Source: Narthecium ossifragum
Taxonomy: Eukaryota; Streptophyta; Magnoliopsida; Dioscoreales; Nartheciaceae
Reading direction: 5' to 3'
DNA length: 64,000 bases
Assembly: GCA_963920575.1 (NCBI GenBank)
Contig: OY986970.1
Span: forward strand, 15,769,588-15,833,587
Shown here piece by piece: positions 45,742-58,251 of this stretch; the stretch's first letter is position 1; every line of letters starts with the position of its first letter. The notes below the pieces were generated by a model. That model did not search any database. It worked only from the letters and a program-made list of their open reading frames with translations, and had not been told where the DNA came from. Both the position numbers and the translations under genes were made by a program.

Positions 45742-47151
45742 GTTTTTGTGAAGCTACCTTATCCTCCCTTATTGCCGTGGTTAGATCTATGTGTGTTCAT
45801 GGATTTGTGATGAGTCTTTCTTCCCCTTATCTCTGGTATGATGGGTTTGCAAGTCCTCTGTTCTTGGTGGACTACCTGTCCCTTCCTCTGTTTCTTCGCT
45901 GTTTCTCTTCCCCTGTTCTTGGTTGGCCGTATACTTGAGTTTCATGAATCCCATTGGGTCTTTTGATATTTGTAGTTGGATCCTTATCTATGTTTCTGAT
46001 TTGGTTGAATGCAAAGGAGTGGCTTGAGACTTAGATGTCGGTTCTGTTTTTCGGAATTCATTGGTGTTCTTCCTTTCCCCTGTGTTCCGGTGCCCGATTT
46101 CTCCCCTGGCTGCCATGAATCGATTGGAGGGACTCTCAGTCTCCCTTCCCAGTTGAGGCTTCACCTTTAGAGATGAGAACTAGTTGTTGAGGCCCTCCCT
46201 GCGATTCTGTTGGCTTGGATGGTGGCTTCCAATTCCTAATTTCTCAGCCAAATTCAGCTACGCCATGTTTTTCAGTTATTTGTTGAAGTGTTGGGCTGCC
46301 GATTTATAATTGCTTCAATTCCTGTGATGGTGGTATTCGTATATCGATCATATCCATTGCATGATATAGTAGCTTGTTCCCTTATCTGTTCAAGTCCTTT
46401 GATCAAATGTTACTTTACGATCCTTAGAGTTGCTGGTCAAATATTCAATTCTATATTATTTCTATACCATGTTCAAGCCTAGGGCCGGCGGTGTGCCCGT
46501 TTTTATTTTTTTATGGGTTAACCAAGGGAGTGATGTCCCTTGGGAATGTCTAGATCTGATTGGGCCAAAGGTGTGCCTTTGTATGTGTTGAATGAGATTA
46601 TATATGATTGGGATATGTGAATGCTGAGCTTGACTTCCGTTTATTCTTAAATGCTAACTCTACCCTATAGGTATGTTATACCTTGCTGGACACGTGATTG
46701 ATGAATTGACATGTAGAGACACCTAGGCCTAGTTGTTTGATTAGGCTTATGCATGTTGTATGCATTAGAAGCATTAAGGCTAGGTGCGGGCGATGGGGCT
46801 TGATCGCCGATCCAAGGCTCGGGTCGCTCGGATCTAGTTCTAGGACCGAGGTATGGGTAGGAGGACTAGGACGAGATTGTGTGGTTATGATCTTGTGTTG
46901 ATCGAGGTTGCAACCTAGATATACTCTTTTGAATTATGATATTGAGGTGTAGAGGTGGTGTCTACTTTCACTCAAGTGCTAGATATGGATGTCGATGTCC
47001 CTGACTTATGTCCCCGCGAGGGATGGTGGTATTGAGATTGGGCAGGGTGGAACATGGACAGGAGCCCGCAGTCGTGCTGTTTCCCCTCGTTGTTGGGTGA
47101 GGGTGGGACCTGGATAGGAGCCCTCGGGGAATCGACGAGGCTAGGGTTAAT
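45742..47151 (+). repeat. D-family LTR fragment, truncated
   Basis: It shares ordered blocks with 34100-36000: GGGTTAACCAAGGGAGTGAT, GGGCCAAAGGTGTGCC, GCATTAAGGCTAGGTGCGG, GCTCGGATCTAG, TTGAGGTGTAGAGG. It starts abruptly at the SIRE2 edge and ends where another D LTR begins. No gene in it. Confidence 0.6.
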
Positions 47152-47315
47152 GTGAGAACATGTCCCTCTACTCCTAGGTCGACCGGCTGGGTCAGACCCA
47201 TGGCTCATTTGATTGTTTCGCGTCGAGCGCGCAATCTGGTGGATCGTATTGTTTCTTGGACCGCAAGAGCAATTTGGTAAATTACGCCTTGTCGGTTTGT
47301 TCCACACCCGCGTAT

Positions 47316-50257
47316 TGATAAGACTTGAAAAGTGCACAAAATACTCTTGTAATTTGGCTTTGTTGGTCTCCGAGCAATGGTTCACTGACAACTTTTATCT
47401 CATTTCAGGTATAACATATCCTACTAGAAGTTAGATCAACTTTGGAGCTAAAAGGGGTGTATTCTGACGATTCTGGCAAGTTAGATCGATCGATCAATCC
47501 TACTCGCACAGTATGTGAACAAGGAACAAGTAGAAGGATCGATCGGACTCGACTAGACGGATCGATCCTCCACGGGACGTGATGAGTCACTAAATATTCA
47601 TAATTAAACTCCTTAATTTACCTTTGTTAGGCTTAGAGTGTTTGTATTTGATAGTTTGTTAGTTGATTTCAGGTTTAATGAAGATTCAAGCTAGAAATTA
47701 CAAAAAAGGGTTAACATGCTGAAATACACTGCTCTGTCGACTGTTACCATAATACTCATCAGAAATTATTCTTATTTCCAAATATTCTGAAATTTGGATG
47801 ACATCTAGAAGACATGAAGATGTACAACTTTCATGTTGGACACGTTCAGAGATTCCTAATGGATTGATAGCAGTTTTGAAGAAGAGGAAGACATTTAGCT
47901 GCTAGAAGACTGGTCCGTCAATGTACGGGAGAATATTCGCCAAATATTCCAGATAAGTCCAAATATTATCAAATTTTCAAGATCTGACAGAAGACTTCCA
48001 AATCTACATCTTTTGTGTTGGACTCATTCTCGGATTATGGACTGGTTGAACCCAGTTACGACCGGAAGAAGCTGTCAGGATTAAACTAGAAAATCCGAGT
48101 TACACTAGAGGTCCAACTTAACCCAAAACCCTAATTCCGGGAATTAGCATATAAAAAGGGTTTTGTTAGCCAAAAACCAGAAGCCCCCATAGAGAGAAAA
48201 AGAGAGGATTAGGGTTGCTGAAGGAGACGGAGATGCGGCGTGGATCTCAAGCGTTCTTCATGGAATACATGGCCTTCATCCCAAAGATAAGTGGCTAATC
48301 TCTCACTTAGGGATTTCATGAAGCTCTAATGTAGCCTTCTTGTATTTTTCTAGTTGAATCTTGTATTTTTATACTAGACATGATCTTATAGATTTCGTTT
48401 TAATGATAAAAGAGTTGAGGGAACCGAGTTCCTTGACGTATTTTTAGTCCTACTTGATTGCGGTGCTTGATAGTAGAGATCTATAGGATGATTTTAATGT
48501 CGCTTTTGTGCATGCCTTTGAGATAGTTTATGCTAAGCAAAGATAGATTGTACTCAGGTTAAGTCCAAAGACAGTCTATGCTAAGCGAAGATAGACTATG
48601 CCGTAGGATAACATGAGCGTTCTTTTACGGATTAATGCGAGCTTAAGAAGCTGTGATTCCATATGTCTAGATTAGAGAACAAGAGGATACTAGAGAATAC
48701 AAGAGGTGAAATTAGAGTGGATTTAGTAATCCCTAGGTTTTCTCTCATTGATTTATCCCAACCTTTTCATTGCTTTTTCAGTAGTTTAATTCCTTTGATA
48801 ACAAAACCATTGAAACTCATTTTCTTCGCCTCAGGACTTGAGTTTAGAGATTTAATTTGATTTCTTCTTTTGTTAAACAATATTTCCCTGTGGTTCGACT
48901 CCGGATCTCACCACTGTTCTACGTTTGTGGAGTAGTATTGATTGAAGGATTATAAATTCTAAATTGTGTTTTGCATCTGATTTAACGACGCATTTGCGAG
49001 CGATCAGGACGTAGCATAACAACAATGGAAAGATCGATCAGACTCGATAGGTCCAATCGATTCGTCTCGGGGCGTCACCAGCAATTGAAGATAGATCGAT
49101 CAATCCTACTCCATAGGAGGATCGATCCTTTGCGGCCAAAAATAAAGATCAACGGCTCAGATCTAATCCGGGGGAGATGTTTTCCTAGCTATAAATAGTC
49201 AATGTTTAGGGATTTTTTGGGGGCTTTTTCCAGATCTTTTTGGGGAGAGTTTTCCTATTCTTCTTTTACACTTTTCTTCGACGATTCTTTGGAGGAGATC
49301 CATGACGGGAGGAGATCATCGACTTCCACTTATGGATCGACCCCTAAAGATGAGTAGCTAAAACCCTAACCATGGGATTCTTATGATGTAACTAGGGTTT
49401 TTACTAGGGATTCCTTAGATCTAGGGCTTGTATACATTATTGTTTGGCTTATATGGATTGATTTCTATTTTCTTCATATCTTGGTTTCGATTTCTTACTG
49501 GATGTGTGGATTGTTCGGGTTTGCACTTGATTCTAGAGCTTGCATATGCTAGGGCTTGGATTGGATTCATCCAAATAAAAGGACTATGCTAGTCCCATGG
49601 TATCTCGGATGAAATCTTCTTCGCGATTAGGGGTTGTATAGTGTTAGTCCCACTATAGTAGTGCTAGTCCCACTACGTTCCATCCCTAATCCTGCATGCA
49701 TCCTACCATTGTAGTTTTAGCTATCAAGATGTTAAATATTCATCTTGATCTTACACCTAAATCCATATCCGTGCTTTTACTTGCGATGAACTCATCCTGA
49801 TAAGAGGGTTCATTAGCAGTGAATGTAACTAATCATTCGGTCACTGACATTTAGATAATTGTTCTTGCCAACAAGGAATCCTAACCAGAACTTCTTGAGT
49901 GATAAGGAGAACTAGCCATTCACTTATCAACTATTAGGAAAACCATTCAGTGTGATTAATGTGCCCTGATCTTAGGAAGACCTGGTAGAATCCTGGTTAT
50001 TGATTAAGAATCATGTGGTCCTTTCTCTTGTATTCATAAATTCTTTAGTATTACTTTAGTTTATATCAACTCGTAATCTTTTCTCAACTATTTGGTAAGG
50101 ACTTTACTAAGCTTTCAATCTCAATCACCTTAATCCCTGTGGACTCGACACGGACTCTCCGCTATCTACTAGTTTTTTAGTAGTTAACGTAGAGCATCGA
50201 AAATAATAGTAATTTTGGTTAGATTTGTTATGATACGACACTTTTCAAGTCCTATCA
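47316..50257 (+). repeat. 5' LTR of the C element, with nested solo B LTR
   Basis: Net length about 1.5 kb without the insertion at 47580-49011. The ends TGATAAGACTTGAAAAGTG and CACTTTTCAAGTCCTATCA are inverted repeats over 19 bp with one mismatch, unusually long for an LTR. GATCGATC cores lie at 47484, 47538, 47560, about 49033, 49094 and 49120. The TATA-like CTATAAATAG (49189-49198) may be the promoter. Confidence 0.88.
47580..49006 (+). repeat. Solo B LTR in the C-element LTR
   Basis: TGATGAGTCACTAAATATTC to TTTGCGAGCGATCA, 1427 bp, flanked by GGACG (47575-47579 and 49007-49011). No internal sequence. Confidence 0.94.
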
Positions 50258-50263
50258 AAATTT

Positions 50264-50281
50264 TGGCGACGTTGCCGTGGA
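50264..50281 (+). other. Primer-binding site of the C element, two mismatches
   Basis: TGGCGACGTTGCCGTGGA, compared with the tRNA-Asp site TGGCGCCGTTGCCGGGGA of the other Athila-type elements; seven bases after the LTR. Confidence 0.85.
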
Positions 50282-50524
50282 TTATGCGGTGTTTTGAGGT
50301 GTTTACTTAGTGTAGTTTCTTGCTTAATTAGTTGTTATCCGTCATTTATTATATAAAAGAATAAAAATAGTTTCAATACTAATATTTCCATATCTTTTTG
50401 TGATCAGTAGGTGAAGAACGACGCGGCATCCTTCCAAGCGGTGAAGGAGCAATCGCCAACCAACACATCATCAAGAGTGCACTGTTTGTATTTCTAAACC
50501 TTGGTTGATCTTTATGATGTGTGA

Positions 50525-52112
50525 ATGAGTGATGATAAGGACCCAGATCTTTCTCTCACGTTGAAAGAATTTTTTGCTTCTTGTTCTACATCACATAAAC
50601 TTTCAGTATCTTCTCCTACTTATTCAGTCATGGATAACCCTGAGGACCGTCCTGAACCTAATATCAATCCGAACCAACCTGAGGATCAAGGTCGTAGGGC
50701 CATGAAAGATTTTTATGTTCCAACCTCATTCACTTCCAATTCTTGCATTCAACCCCCGGTGATTGGGGCAGCTCATTATGAGATTAAGCCACAATTTTTA
50801 CAATCTTTACCGACCTTTCCCGGACTATCTCATGAAGATCCATACAATCATATCGAAGAATAAATTTTGATTAGTTCTACAGTAAGAGTCAATAATTTTA
50901 CCGAAGATGCTTGGCGACTCAAATTATTCCCTTTTACTCTTAAAGGTAAAGCTAAACATTGGCTTACTTTTCTAGAACCTCGATCTATCACTACTTGGCC
51001 TCAATTACAAGCTCAATTCCTTGAGAAATTCTTCCCGATTACCAAGACAAGTGACCTTCGTCATGAAATTTCTTCATTTAGACAAGCCGACGATGAAGCA
51101 TTCCATGAGGCTTGGGATCGTTATAGAGAACTCCTTAGAAAATGCCCCCATCATCAATTTCCTCAATGGGCTATAGTAGAACATTTCTATAAGGGTCTTA
51201 AGGAAAAACATCAGTTGACTAAAGATGCTGCTTGTAGGGGAGTTTTCATTACCAACCTTCTTGACGATTCTTGGAGGCTTTTTGAGAAACTTGCTGAAAA
51301 CTCTCAACATCACGCCACTTCTTCTAGGAATAATCGTGGATCTTAAACCCAATCTAATCCGAGAGGAATCCTTGAATTAAATGAGTCAACCCATCTTGCT
51401 CAATAAGTTGATGCATTAAGTAGGAAACTTGATCAAGTTCTTACCCAAACGACAAATCAGGTTGATTCTTCTATTCCTCCTATGCTTCCATCTTCTGGAG
51501 AAATCTGTTTCTTGTGTTCTGCTCCTGGTCATGATGTTACTAACTGTCACTTAGCATGTCATTATCCGGAGTTAGTAAAAGAACATATAAATGTTATTTA
51601 TGGTCAATTTAAACCAGCTTACAATCCTTATTCCAATACCTATAATCCGGGTTTGAGAGACCATCCAAATTTTTCTTCAAGAACACCTAGCCAACAACCA
51701 ACTTCTTTTAATTCAAGGCCATCCATAGGTGCTCAAACTCCAAGTTATCCTCCAACGTTTCAACCATCATATCCTACAAATTCTCAAGGCCAAGCTCCGC
51801 CGTTCCGACCTTCATTCCGGTCTTTTCAAAATCAATCATCTCAACCTTGGGGGCATAAACCATACGTACCTCCCCATAATCAAGGACCTCAAAATCAATC
51901 ATCTATTCCTCCACAAGAACCAATTCAAGGTCCAAACAACGATGAGTTAACCCAATTAGTGCATTCTCATTCTCAAACTCTAGCGAAGATAGAGGCCCAA
52001 TTGGGTCAGTTGGCTAATGCAATGTCTAGGAGAGAAGATGGGCAATTACCTAGTCAACCCATTCCTAATCCAAAGGGCCAACATCATGTCGACTCATCTC
52101 ATGAACATGTAT
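50525..52112 (+). pseudogene. C element gag
   Basis: ATG at 50525 (MSDDKDPDLSLTLKEFF). The capsid region has PQFLQSLPTFPGLSHEDPYN, LKLFPFTLKGKAKHWLTFLE and RFFP-like EKFFPITKTSDLRHEISSF. The zinc knuckle CFLCSAPGHDVTNC is intact (near 51507-51550). Then come YNPYSNTYNPGLRDHPNF, a Pro/Gln-rich stretch and a coiled coil IEAQLGQLANAMSRRE ending GQLPSQ. Stops at about 50861, 51344 and 51403 interrupt it; the last fits CAA to TAA. Confidence 0.88.
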
Positions 52113-52117
52113 AAGCC

Positions 52118-53338
52118 GTGACAACCCTTCGAAGTGGTAAAACTTTTGTTAATATTGAAAAACCTGAAGAACCCACATGTAATCAAGATTTGCATGCATC
52201 ACATTCTCAGACATCAGTAGACGACGATTCACCTGCATCAAAGGAACCTAATTCATCTTCTGACACTCCACATTCAAATCTTCATGATTCCATTGAAGAT
52301 CCGCATGCATCACCGAACATGACATCATCTCATGAGAAAGAACCAAATCCCGCAACTTATGTTCCTAAGGTTCCTTTTCCTGAAGCTTTAGCGGATCCTA
52401 CGCCCACTCCATATAGAAATTCAAAATTAGATGAAATGATGGATGTGTTTAAGAAAGTTCATATTAACCTTCCTTTGCTTGATTCCATCAAACAAATTCC
52501 ATCCTATGCTAAATTCCTCAAAGATCTTTGCACTCATAAAAGGCAATCTAAATCGCACATGTCTAAGAAGATTTTCTTAATTGAGCAAGTTAGCTCAATT
52601 CTTCGATGTGATCTTCCTCCTAAGCTTAAAGATCCTGGAACCTCCACAATCTCATGCATTATAGGAAATCGCATGATTGATGGAGCACTACTAGATTTGG
52701 GTGCAAGTGTCAACCTCATGCCCTACTCCTTATATTCTAAGTTTGGCATAGGAGAATTGAAACCAACAGCCATGACCCTATAGTTAGCCGATCGATCAAT
52801 TAAGACCCTAAGAGGAATCCTTGAAGATGTTTTGGTTAAGATTGATCAGTGTGTATTTCCGGTTGATTTTGTAGTTCTAGACATGGAACCCGGAGTGCAA
52901 ACTAAAAAATCTGTCCCTATAATCCTTGGCTGACCCTTCTTAGCTACGGCCAATGCTTGTATTAATTGTAGAGATGGGTTCATGACAGTCACGTTTGGTA
53001 ATATGGAATTGCGTTTAAATATATTTCATGCCTCAAAGAATCATGCATATGATGATGACTGTTTTATGATTAATGCATTGGTTAATGAGGATGAAGTAGA
53101 TAGTTGTGTTGATGATACACTGCCTGCATTGTTGTTGAATGTTGATACTCCGGGTATGAGTTTTGGGAATAGTTGTGATATGTCTATTGTGGTGGAGGAT
53201 GATGTGTTTGAACAATATTTGTCCAATTTGCATGAAGATGTTCTGAGTACGGATGTGGTTCTTCCGGTTTTGAATGATGAGAATAGTGATTTGAATGTTT
53301 TTCATCGGTTTTCAAGTCTGAAAATGAAGATATTTTAA
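52118..53338 (+). pseudogene. C element protease and linker
   Basis: After TTLRSGKTF and an acidic Ser-rich linker come YVPKVPFPEALADPTP and the Athila protease IDGALLDLGASVNLMPYSL (DLGAS instead of DTG/DSG, 52694-52708). Then VPIILG.PFLATANACINC, with TGA at the Arg codon, and MTVTFGNMELRLNIF. TAG replaces Gln before LADRS. A long acidic tail leads to the RT. Confidence 0.85.
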
Positions 53339-53358
53339 ATGATTTTAACGACTTTGAT

Positions 53359-55398
53359 TTGGTTACTGATGTCTGCGGTATTTCATGGAAAGAGCCTCTC
53401 ATTGAACCTTTACCTCCTACCTCCTCAATTCCCGCTATACCTTCTTTAGTTACACCACCATCTTTGGAGTTGAAAACATTGCCTTCCAATTTAAAATATG
53501 TCTTCCTTGGACCTGAGTCTACCCTTCCAGTAATTATCTCGTTTGCATTAACCACTGATCAAGAGCATCAACTACTTGAGATTCTTAAATTACATAAAAG
53601 AGCTATAGGATGGTCCATTGGTGATCTTAAAGGCATTGATCCCTCAATTTGCATGCATCGCATATTCTTAGAGGATGAAACCAAATGTGTAAGGGAGATG
53701 CAACGCCGACTCAACCCTCTTATGAAAGATGTGGTAATGAAAGAAGCAATTAAACTTTTAGATGCAGGGATAATATATCCTATTTCGGACTCTGAATGGA
53801 TTAGCCCTACTCAAGTTGTTCCTAAAAAATCTGGAATCACAGTGGTTAAAAATGATAAAGGGGAGGATATCTCAACTAGACAAACCACAGGATGGAGAGT
53901 TTGCATCGATTATAGGCGTCTTAACGCTTTAACTCGGAAGGATCATTTTCCATTGCCCTTCATTGACCAGATTTTAGAACGGCTATCGGGCCAATTCTAT
54001 TATTGTTTCCTTGATGATTATTCTGGGTATAATCAGGTGGCCATAGATCCTAATGACTAGGAGAAGACAACCTTTATGTATCCTTATGAAACATTTGCCT
54101 ATCGTCGCATGCCCTTTGGCCTTTGTAATGCTCCAGCTACATTCCAACGTTGCATGCTTGCTATCTTTGGGGATATGATTGAGCAGTTCTTAGAGATATT
54201 TATGGATGACTTCTCTGTGTTTGGCCAATCCTTTGAATCATGTCTTGAAAACCCATCCAAAGTTCTTGCTAGATGTGAGAAAACTAATCTTGTGTTGAGT
54301 TTGGAAAAGAGCCATTTTATAGTTACAGAAGGTATCGTTCTTGGCCACGTGATTTCAAGTAGGGGGATTGATGTAGATAAAGCTAAGTTAGAACTTATTT
54401 CCAAACTTCCTCCTCCTTCTTCAGTGCGTCAAATTCGATCATTTCTGGGCCATGCTGGGTTCTACCGGCGATTTATTAAGGATTTTAGTAAGATCTCCCG
54501 ACCGTTATGTGCTTTACTGGTAAAGGATGCTCCATTTGTGTTCGACAAGTCTTGTCTTAATGCTTTTAATATCCTCCGTGATTCACTCTCTTCAGCACCC
54601 ATTGTCCATTTTCCAGATTATAACTATCCTTTTGAAATCATGTGTGACGCGTCTGATCACGCTGTGGGTGTCGTGTTAGGACAAACTATTGATAAACTTC
54701 CTCGTGTCATTTACTATGCTAGTAAGATGCTAAACGAAGCCCAAGTAAACTACACGACTACTGAGAAAGAATTGCTTGCGGTGATCTTTGCCTTAGAAAA
54801 GTTTCGTTCTTATCTTCTTGAATCAAAAGTCATAATCTTTACCGATCATTCAGCCCTTAGGTATCTTGTCACTAAGAAAGAGCTTAAACCTCGATTACTT
54901 CGTTCGATTTTACTTCTTCAAGAGTTTGATCTAGAATTACGGGATAAAAAGGGAGCTTTAAAGGTGGTTGTAGATCACCTTTCTCGTCTTCCTTTAGATG
55001 TCATTAACGATTCATCCCCTATCGATGATACCTTTCCTGACGAATATCTCTTCGCTGTTGATCAAGCACCGAGACCATGGTTTGCGCACATCGTAAATTA
55101 TCTTGTTTCTGGATTCACTCCTGCTCACTGGAATAAACAGGATCGTGATAAATTCTTTTTGAAAGTTAAATCCTATGTTTGGAATGATCCTATTCTCTTT
55201 AAGCACTGCCCGGATCAAATTATGCGATGTTGTATGCCGGAATCTGAAATTATTTCAATTTTGACATCATGCCATTCTCATGCATGTGGGGGACATTTTT
55301 CAGGCCGTAGAACCGCAGCCAAAATCTTTCAGTCCGGTTTTTATTGGCCTTCGATTTTTCGTGATGGTCACAGTTTTTCTAAAGCTTGCATTCGTTGT
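53359..55398 (+). pseudogene. C element RT, RNase H and integrase zinc finger
   Basis: [55 protein letters not shown] (catalytic MDD intact), [19 protein letters not shown]. RNase [48 protein letters not shown]. The integrase zinc finger is partly present ([23 protein letters not shown]). TAG at 54058 replaces Gln in PNDQEK. It then runs into LTR sequence at about 55399, so the integrase core is absent. Confidence 0.9.
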
Positions 55399-55811
55399 CA
55401 ACATTTAGATAATTGTTCTTGCCAACAAGGAATCCTAACCAGAACTTGTTGAGTGATAGGGAGAACTAGCCATTCACTTATCCACTATTAGGAAAGCCAT
55501 TCAGTGTGATTAATGTGCCCTGATCTTAGGAAGACCTGGTAGAATCCTGGTTATTGATTAAGAATCCTGTGGTCCTTTCTCTCGTATTCATAAATTCTTT
55601 AGTATTACTTTAGTTCATATCAACTCGTAATCTTTTCTCAACTATTTGGTAAGGACTTTACTAAGCTTTTAATCTCAATCACTTTAATCACTGTGGACTC
55701 GACTCGGACTCTCCGCTATCTACTAGTTTCTTAGTAGTTAAAGTAGAGCACCGGAAATAATAGTAATTTTGGTTAGACTTGTTAAGCTACGACACTTTTC
55801 AAGTCCTACCA
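55399..55811 (+). repeat. Truncated 3' LTR of the C element
   Basis: Matches about 49853-50257 of the 5' LTR from CATTTAGATAATTGTTCTTG to the end. The first ~1.1 kb of the LTR and the rest of pol were deleted together. Confidence 0.9.
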
Positions 55812-56229
55812 CGTGTGCACACACTAACCTTGATTGTGTTAGTGTTTGATTAGAATGGTTAGGTGGACCCGGGATCAGAAGATCCGAGCTTGGGCTTATG
55901 TCTTAGCCCAAGTTTGAGTTTCTGGGCAAAGGATATCGATCTTTCTTGCTAAGGAGATCGATCTTACTTGCTAACGAGATCGATCTTCCTTGAGAAGAAG
56001 ATCGACCCTTCTGTGCCAGAAAGTCTTGACTGTGGAGTTGAGAGGATGCTGCCGTTGGCTGTCGCTCTCCCCTGTCAGAGGGAGAGTGGACTTTCTCTCC
56101 TCTCCTCCCCCTTTTCTCCTCCTTCCCCGGCTTTCCCCCTTCCTCTTCCTCTTCTTCCTCTTCTCCTTCTCCTTCTTCTTCCTTCTTCTTTCTTCATCCC
56201 GCAAGACTTCCTCTATTTTTCCCAGTAGC

Positions 56230-57803
56230 TGATGAGTCCCTAAATATTCATAATTAAACCCCTTAATTTACCTTTGTTAGGCCTAGAGTGTTTGCATTTA
56301 ATAGTTTGTTAGTTGATTTCAGGTTTAAATAGGTTTTGAGAAGAAATACAAGAGTTTCGGCTAAGAAGATGAATTTAAGTGATAAAGACTGCTTCGTCGC
56401 CTGTCAGGAAAATATTCTCCAGATATTCTGTATAAGTCCAAATATTCTGAAAATTTAGTACATGATAGAAAACTTCAAGATCTACAATGTTCATGTTAGA
56501 CACATTGCGAGATTCCTGATGGTCTGATAGCAGAATTGAAGAATACATGAAGATACATAAGCTGGAAAGCTGCACCGTCGAAGCTCAAGAGAATATTCTC
56601 CAAATATTCTACATTAATCAGAATTTTATGAAATATTTTGGAGATGACAGAAGACTTCCAGATCTATAACTTTCCTGTTGAAGACTTTCCCAGATTCCAT
56701 ACAGATTAGCTTCAGAATTGACTACAAATCGGAATTCCGAGTAGAAATTGAAGAATAAGGAAGCTGATGACGTGGCAGTTATTAACCCAGTCAAACTGGG
56801 AAGTCCGATCGATCGGTATGAGTCTGATCGATCGCTCCGATGACGTCAGCAATCTAGAAATTTGGGAAATTAGAGTTTAACCTCTGTTAGGACTCCTAAT
56901 TCGGAGGTTGAGGGTTTCTGATATATAAAGGGGTCTTCCAGCCGAAAAATATCATCTTTTGGAGCACTTTTGGAGGAGAAGGTTAGGGTTTTGAAGACGG
57001 CGATCTTTCCGCGGGGAACAATGGCTTCATCCTCTACACCTATGGCTGATTTCCAAGAGATGAGTGGCTAGTTTTCTTGTTCTTAAGAATACCATGAAAC
57101 CCTAGTGTAACTTTTGATATTTCTTAGTTGGATTTTTGTGAACTTCTCTACGTATAATCTCATGAATATGATTTTAATGATTATAGAGTTGAAGGAACAG
57201 AGTTCCGTTGACGTATTATTAGTCCTACATGATGGTTGTATTTGAGTGTAGAGATTCATGAGATAGTTTGTATGTGGTTTGTCATTTACCATTGACATAA
57301 TCTAAGCTACGTGAAGATAAGTCATGCTAAGGTCATTAGGAGTAGAATAACTTAAGATAATGGAAGGACCGAAGATGATTTATGCCAAACAAAGATAGGT
57401 TATGCCGTAGGGAACATAAAACCTTCTTTTCGGAATTCATGTGAGCTTGTAGTCATACGATCCATAATGCTTAGAGAAGTGATCAAGATGATAACTATGG
57501 AAGATTAAGGGTGAAACTAGGGTGGATTGTGTATTTCCTAAGACATCTTTTTCCATTTGATTAAAACCTTAATATTTTCTTTTGCTTTCTTAGATAATTT
57601 CAGTTAGATCAATCTATCATTGAAGTGTTTGGTTTAGATCAAGAGTTTTGAGAATTGATTGTGGTTTTCCTAGTAATTCCCTGTGGTTCGACTCCGGATT
57701 TCACCACTAGTCTACCTAATAGTATTAGTGATTGAACAAGGATATAAATTTAAGATTTGATTGAGGTTAGCAACGTTTTAACGACGACGTTTGCGAGCGA
57801 TCA
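56230..57803 (+). repeat. 5' LTR of the plus-strand B element
   Basis: 1574 bp, TGATGAGTCCCTAAATATTC to TTTGCGAGCGATCA. TATATAAAGGGG (56920-56931) is a good promoter candidate. A GATCGATC pair lies at 56807 and 56826. Left flank GTAGC (56225-56229) is the expected target duplication, not testable here. Confidence 0.92.
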
Positions 57804-57808
57804 ATTTT

Positions 57809-57826
57809 TGGCGCCGTTGCCGGGGA
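57809..57826 (+). other. Primer-binding site, tRNA-Asp type (plus B element)
   Basis: TGGCGCCGTTGCCGGGGA, five bases after the LTR. Confidence 0.94.
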
Positions 57827-57963
57827 TTTTCGACGGCTAATCAATTGATTTTCTCTTAACTCATTTTCTTTGCTTCATTAGGTTTTTATCTTTCTTATTT
57901 TTCCCTTTCTTTATTTTACACTTTTTAGGAATTTTCTGACAATTTTCTGGAATTTTTGCAACA

Positions 57964-58245
57964 TTGGAACGGATTTTTCTTGAAGAAAAACACAACTCGG
58001 CAGACACCTGGAGCGATCGGTCAGACTTGAATCCGATCGATCGGACTGCGCCATCTGCTTTGAAGTGGACTTCGAGTGAAGGAGCTTGCGGCCTGGAGCG
58101 ACCGATCGGACTGGAAACCGACCGATCGGAACTGCGCAGTCAGCTAATCCTTTTTACTTCAAATTTTTTTGGTTTCAATTGTTGTTTTCCGGGTTTTGTC
58201 CTCTCCTCCGAATCTTCTATTTTCTTTTTCTCTGTTTGTGTGTGA
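57964..58245 (+). other. Leader with GATCGG pairs, open without ATG
   Basis: Contains GATCGG cores at 58014, 58035, 58104 and 58124 (pairs 21 and 20 bp apart). The frame is open for 94 codons from a TTG to a TGA at 58243-58245, six bases before the gag ATG, and reads the cores as SDRSD, IDRT and TDRSE. With no ATG, translation is doubtful. Confidence 0.55.
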
Positions 58246-58251
58246 TCTTGC

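Larger units (their letters stand above)
47316..55811 (+). mobile_element. C-family Athila element with deleted integrase
   Basis: Its LTR ends are TGATAAGACTTG (47316) and CAAGTCCTACCA (55811). The flanks CGTAT (47311-47315) and CGTGT (55812-55816) fit a target duplication with one transition. It contains gag, protease, RT and RNase H in one direction, but pol stops in the integrase zinc finger and joins the middle of the 3' LTR. DLGAS protease and FMDDF RT motifs identify Athila. Confidence 0.9.
47152..56229 (+). repeat. D-family LTR split by the C element
   Basis: It starts TGTGAGAACATGTCCCTC (47152), compared with TGTGAGGACCCGTCCCTC elsewhere. It is cut after CACACCCGCGTAT (47315) by the C element, resumes CGTGTGCACACACTAACC at 55812 and runs to 56229, where a B element begins. 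GATCGATC cores occur at 55937-56010. The rest of this LTR is outside the window. Confidence 0.72.
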
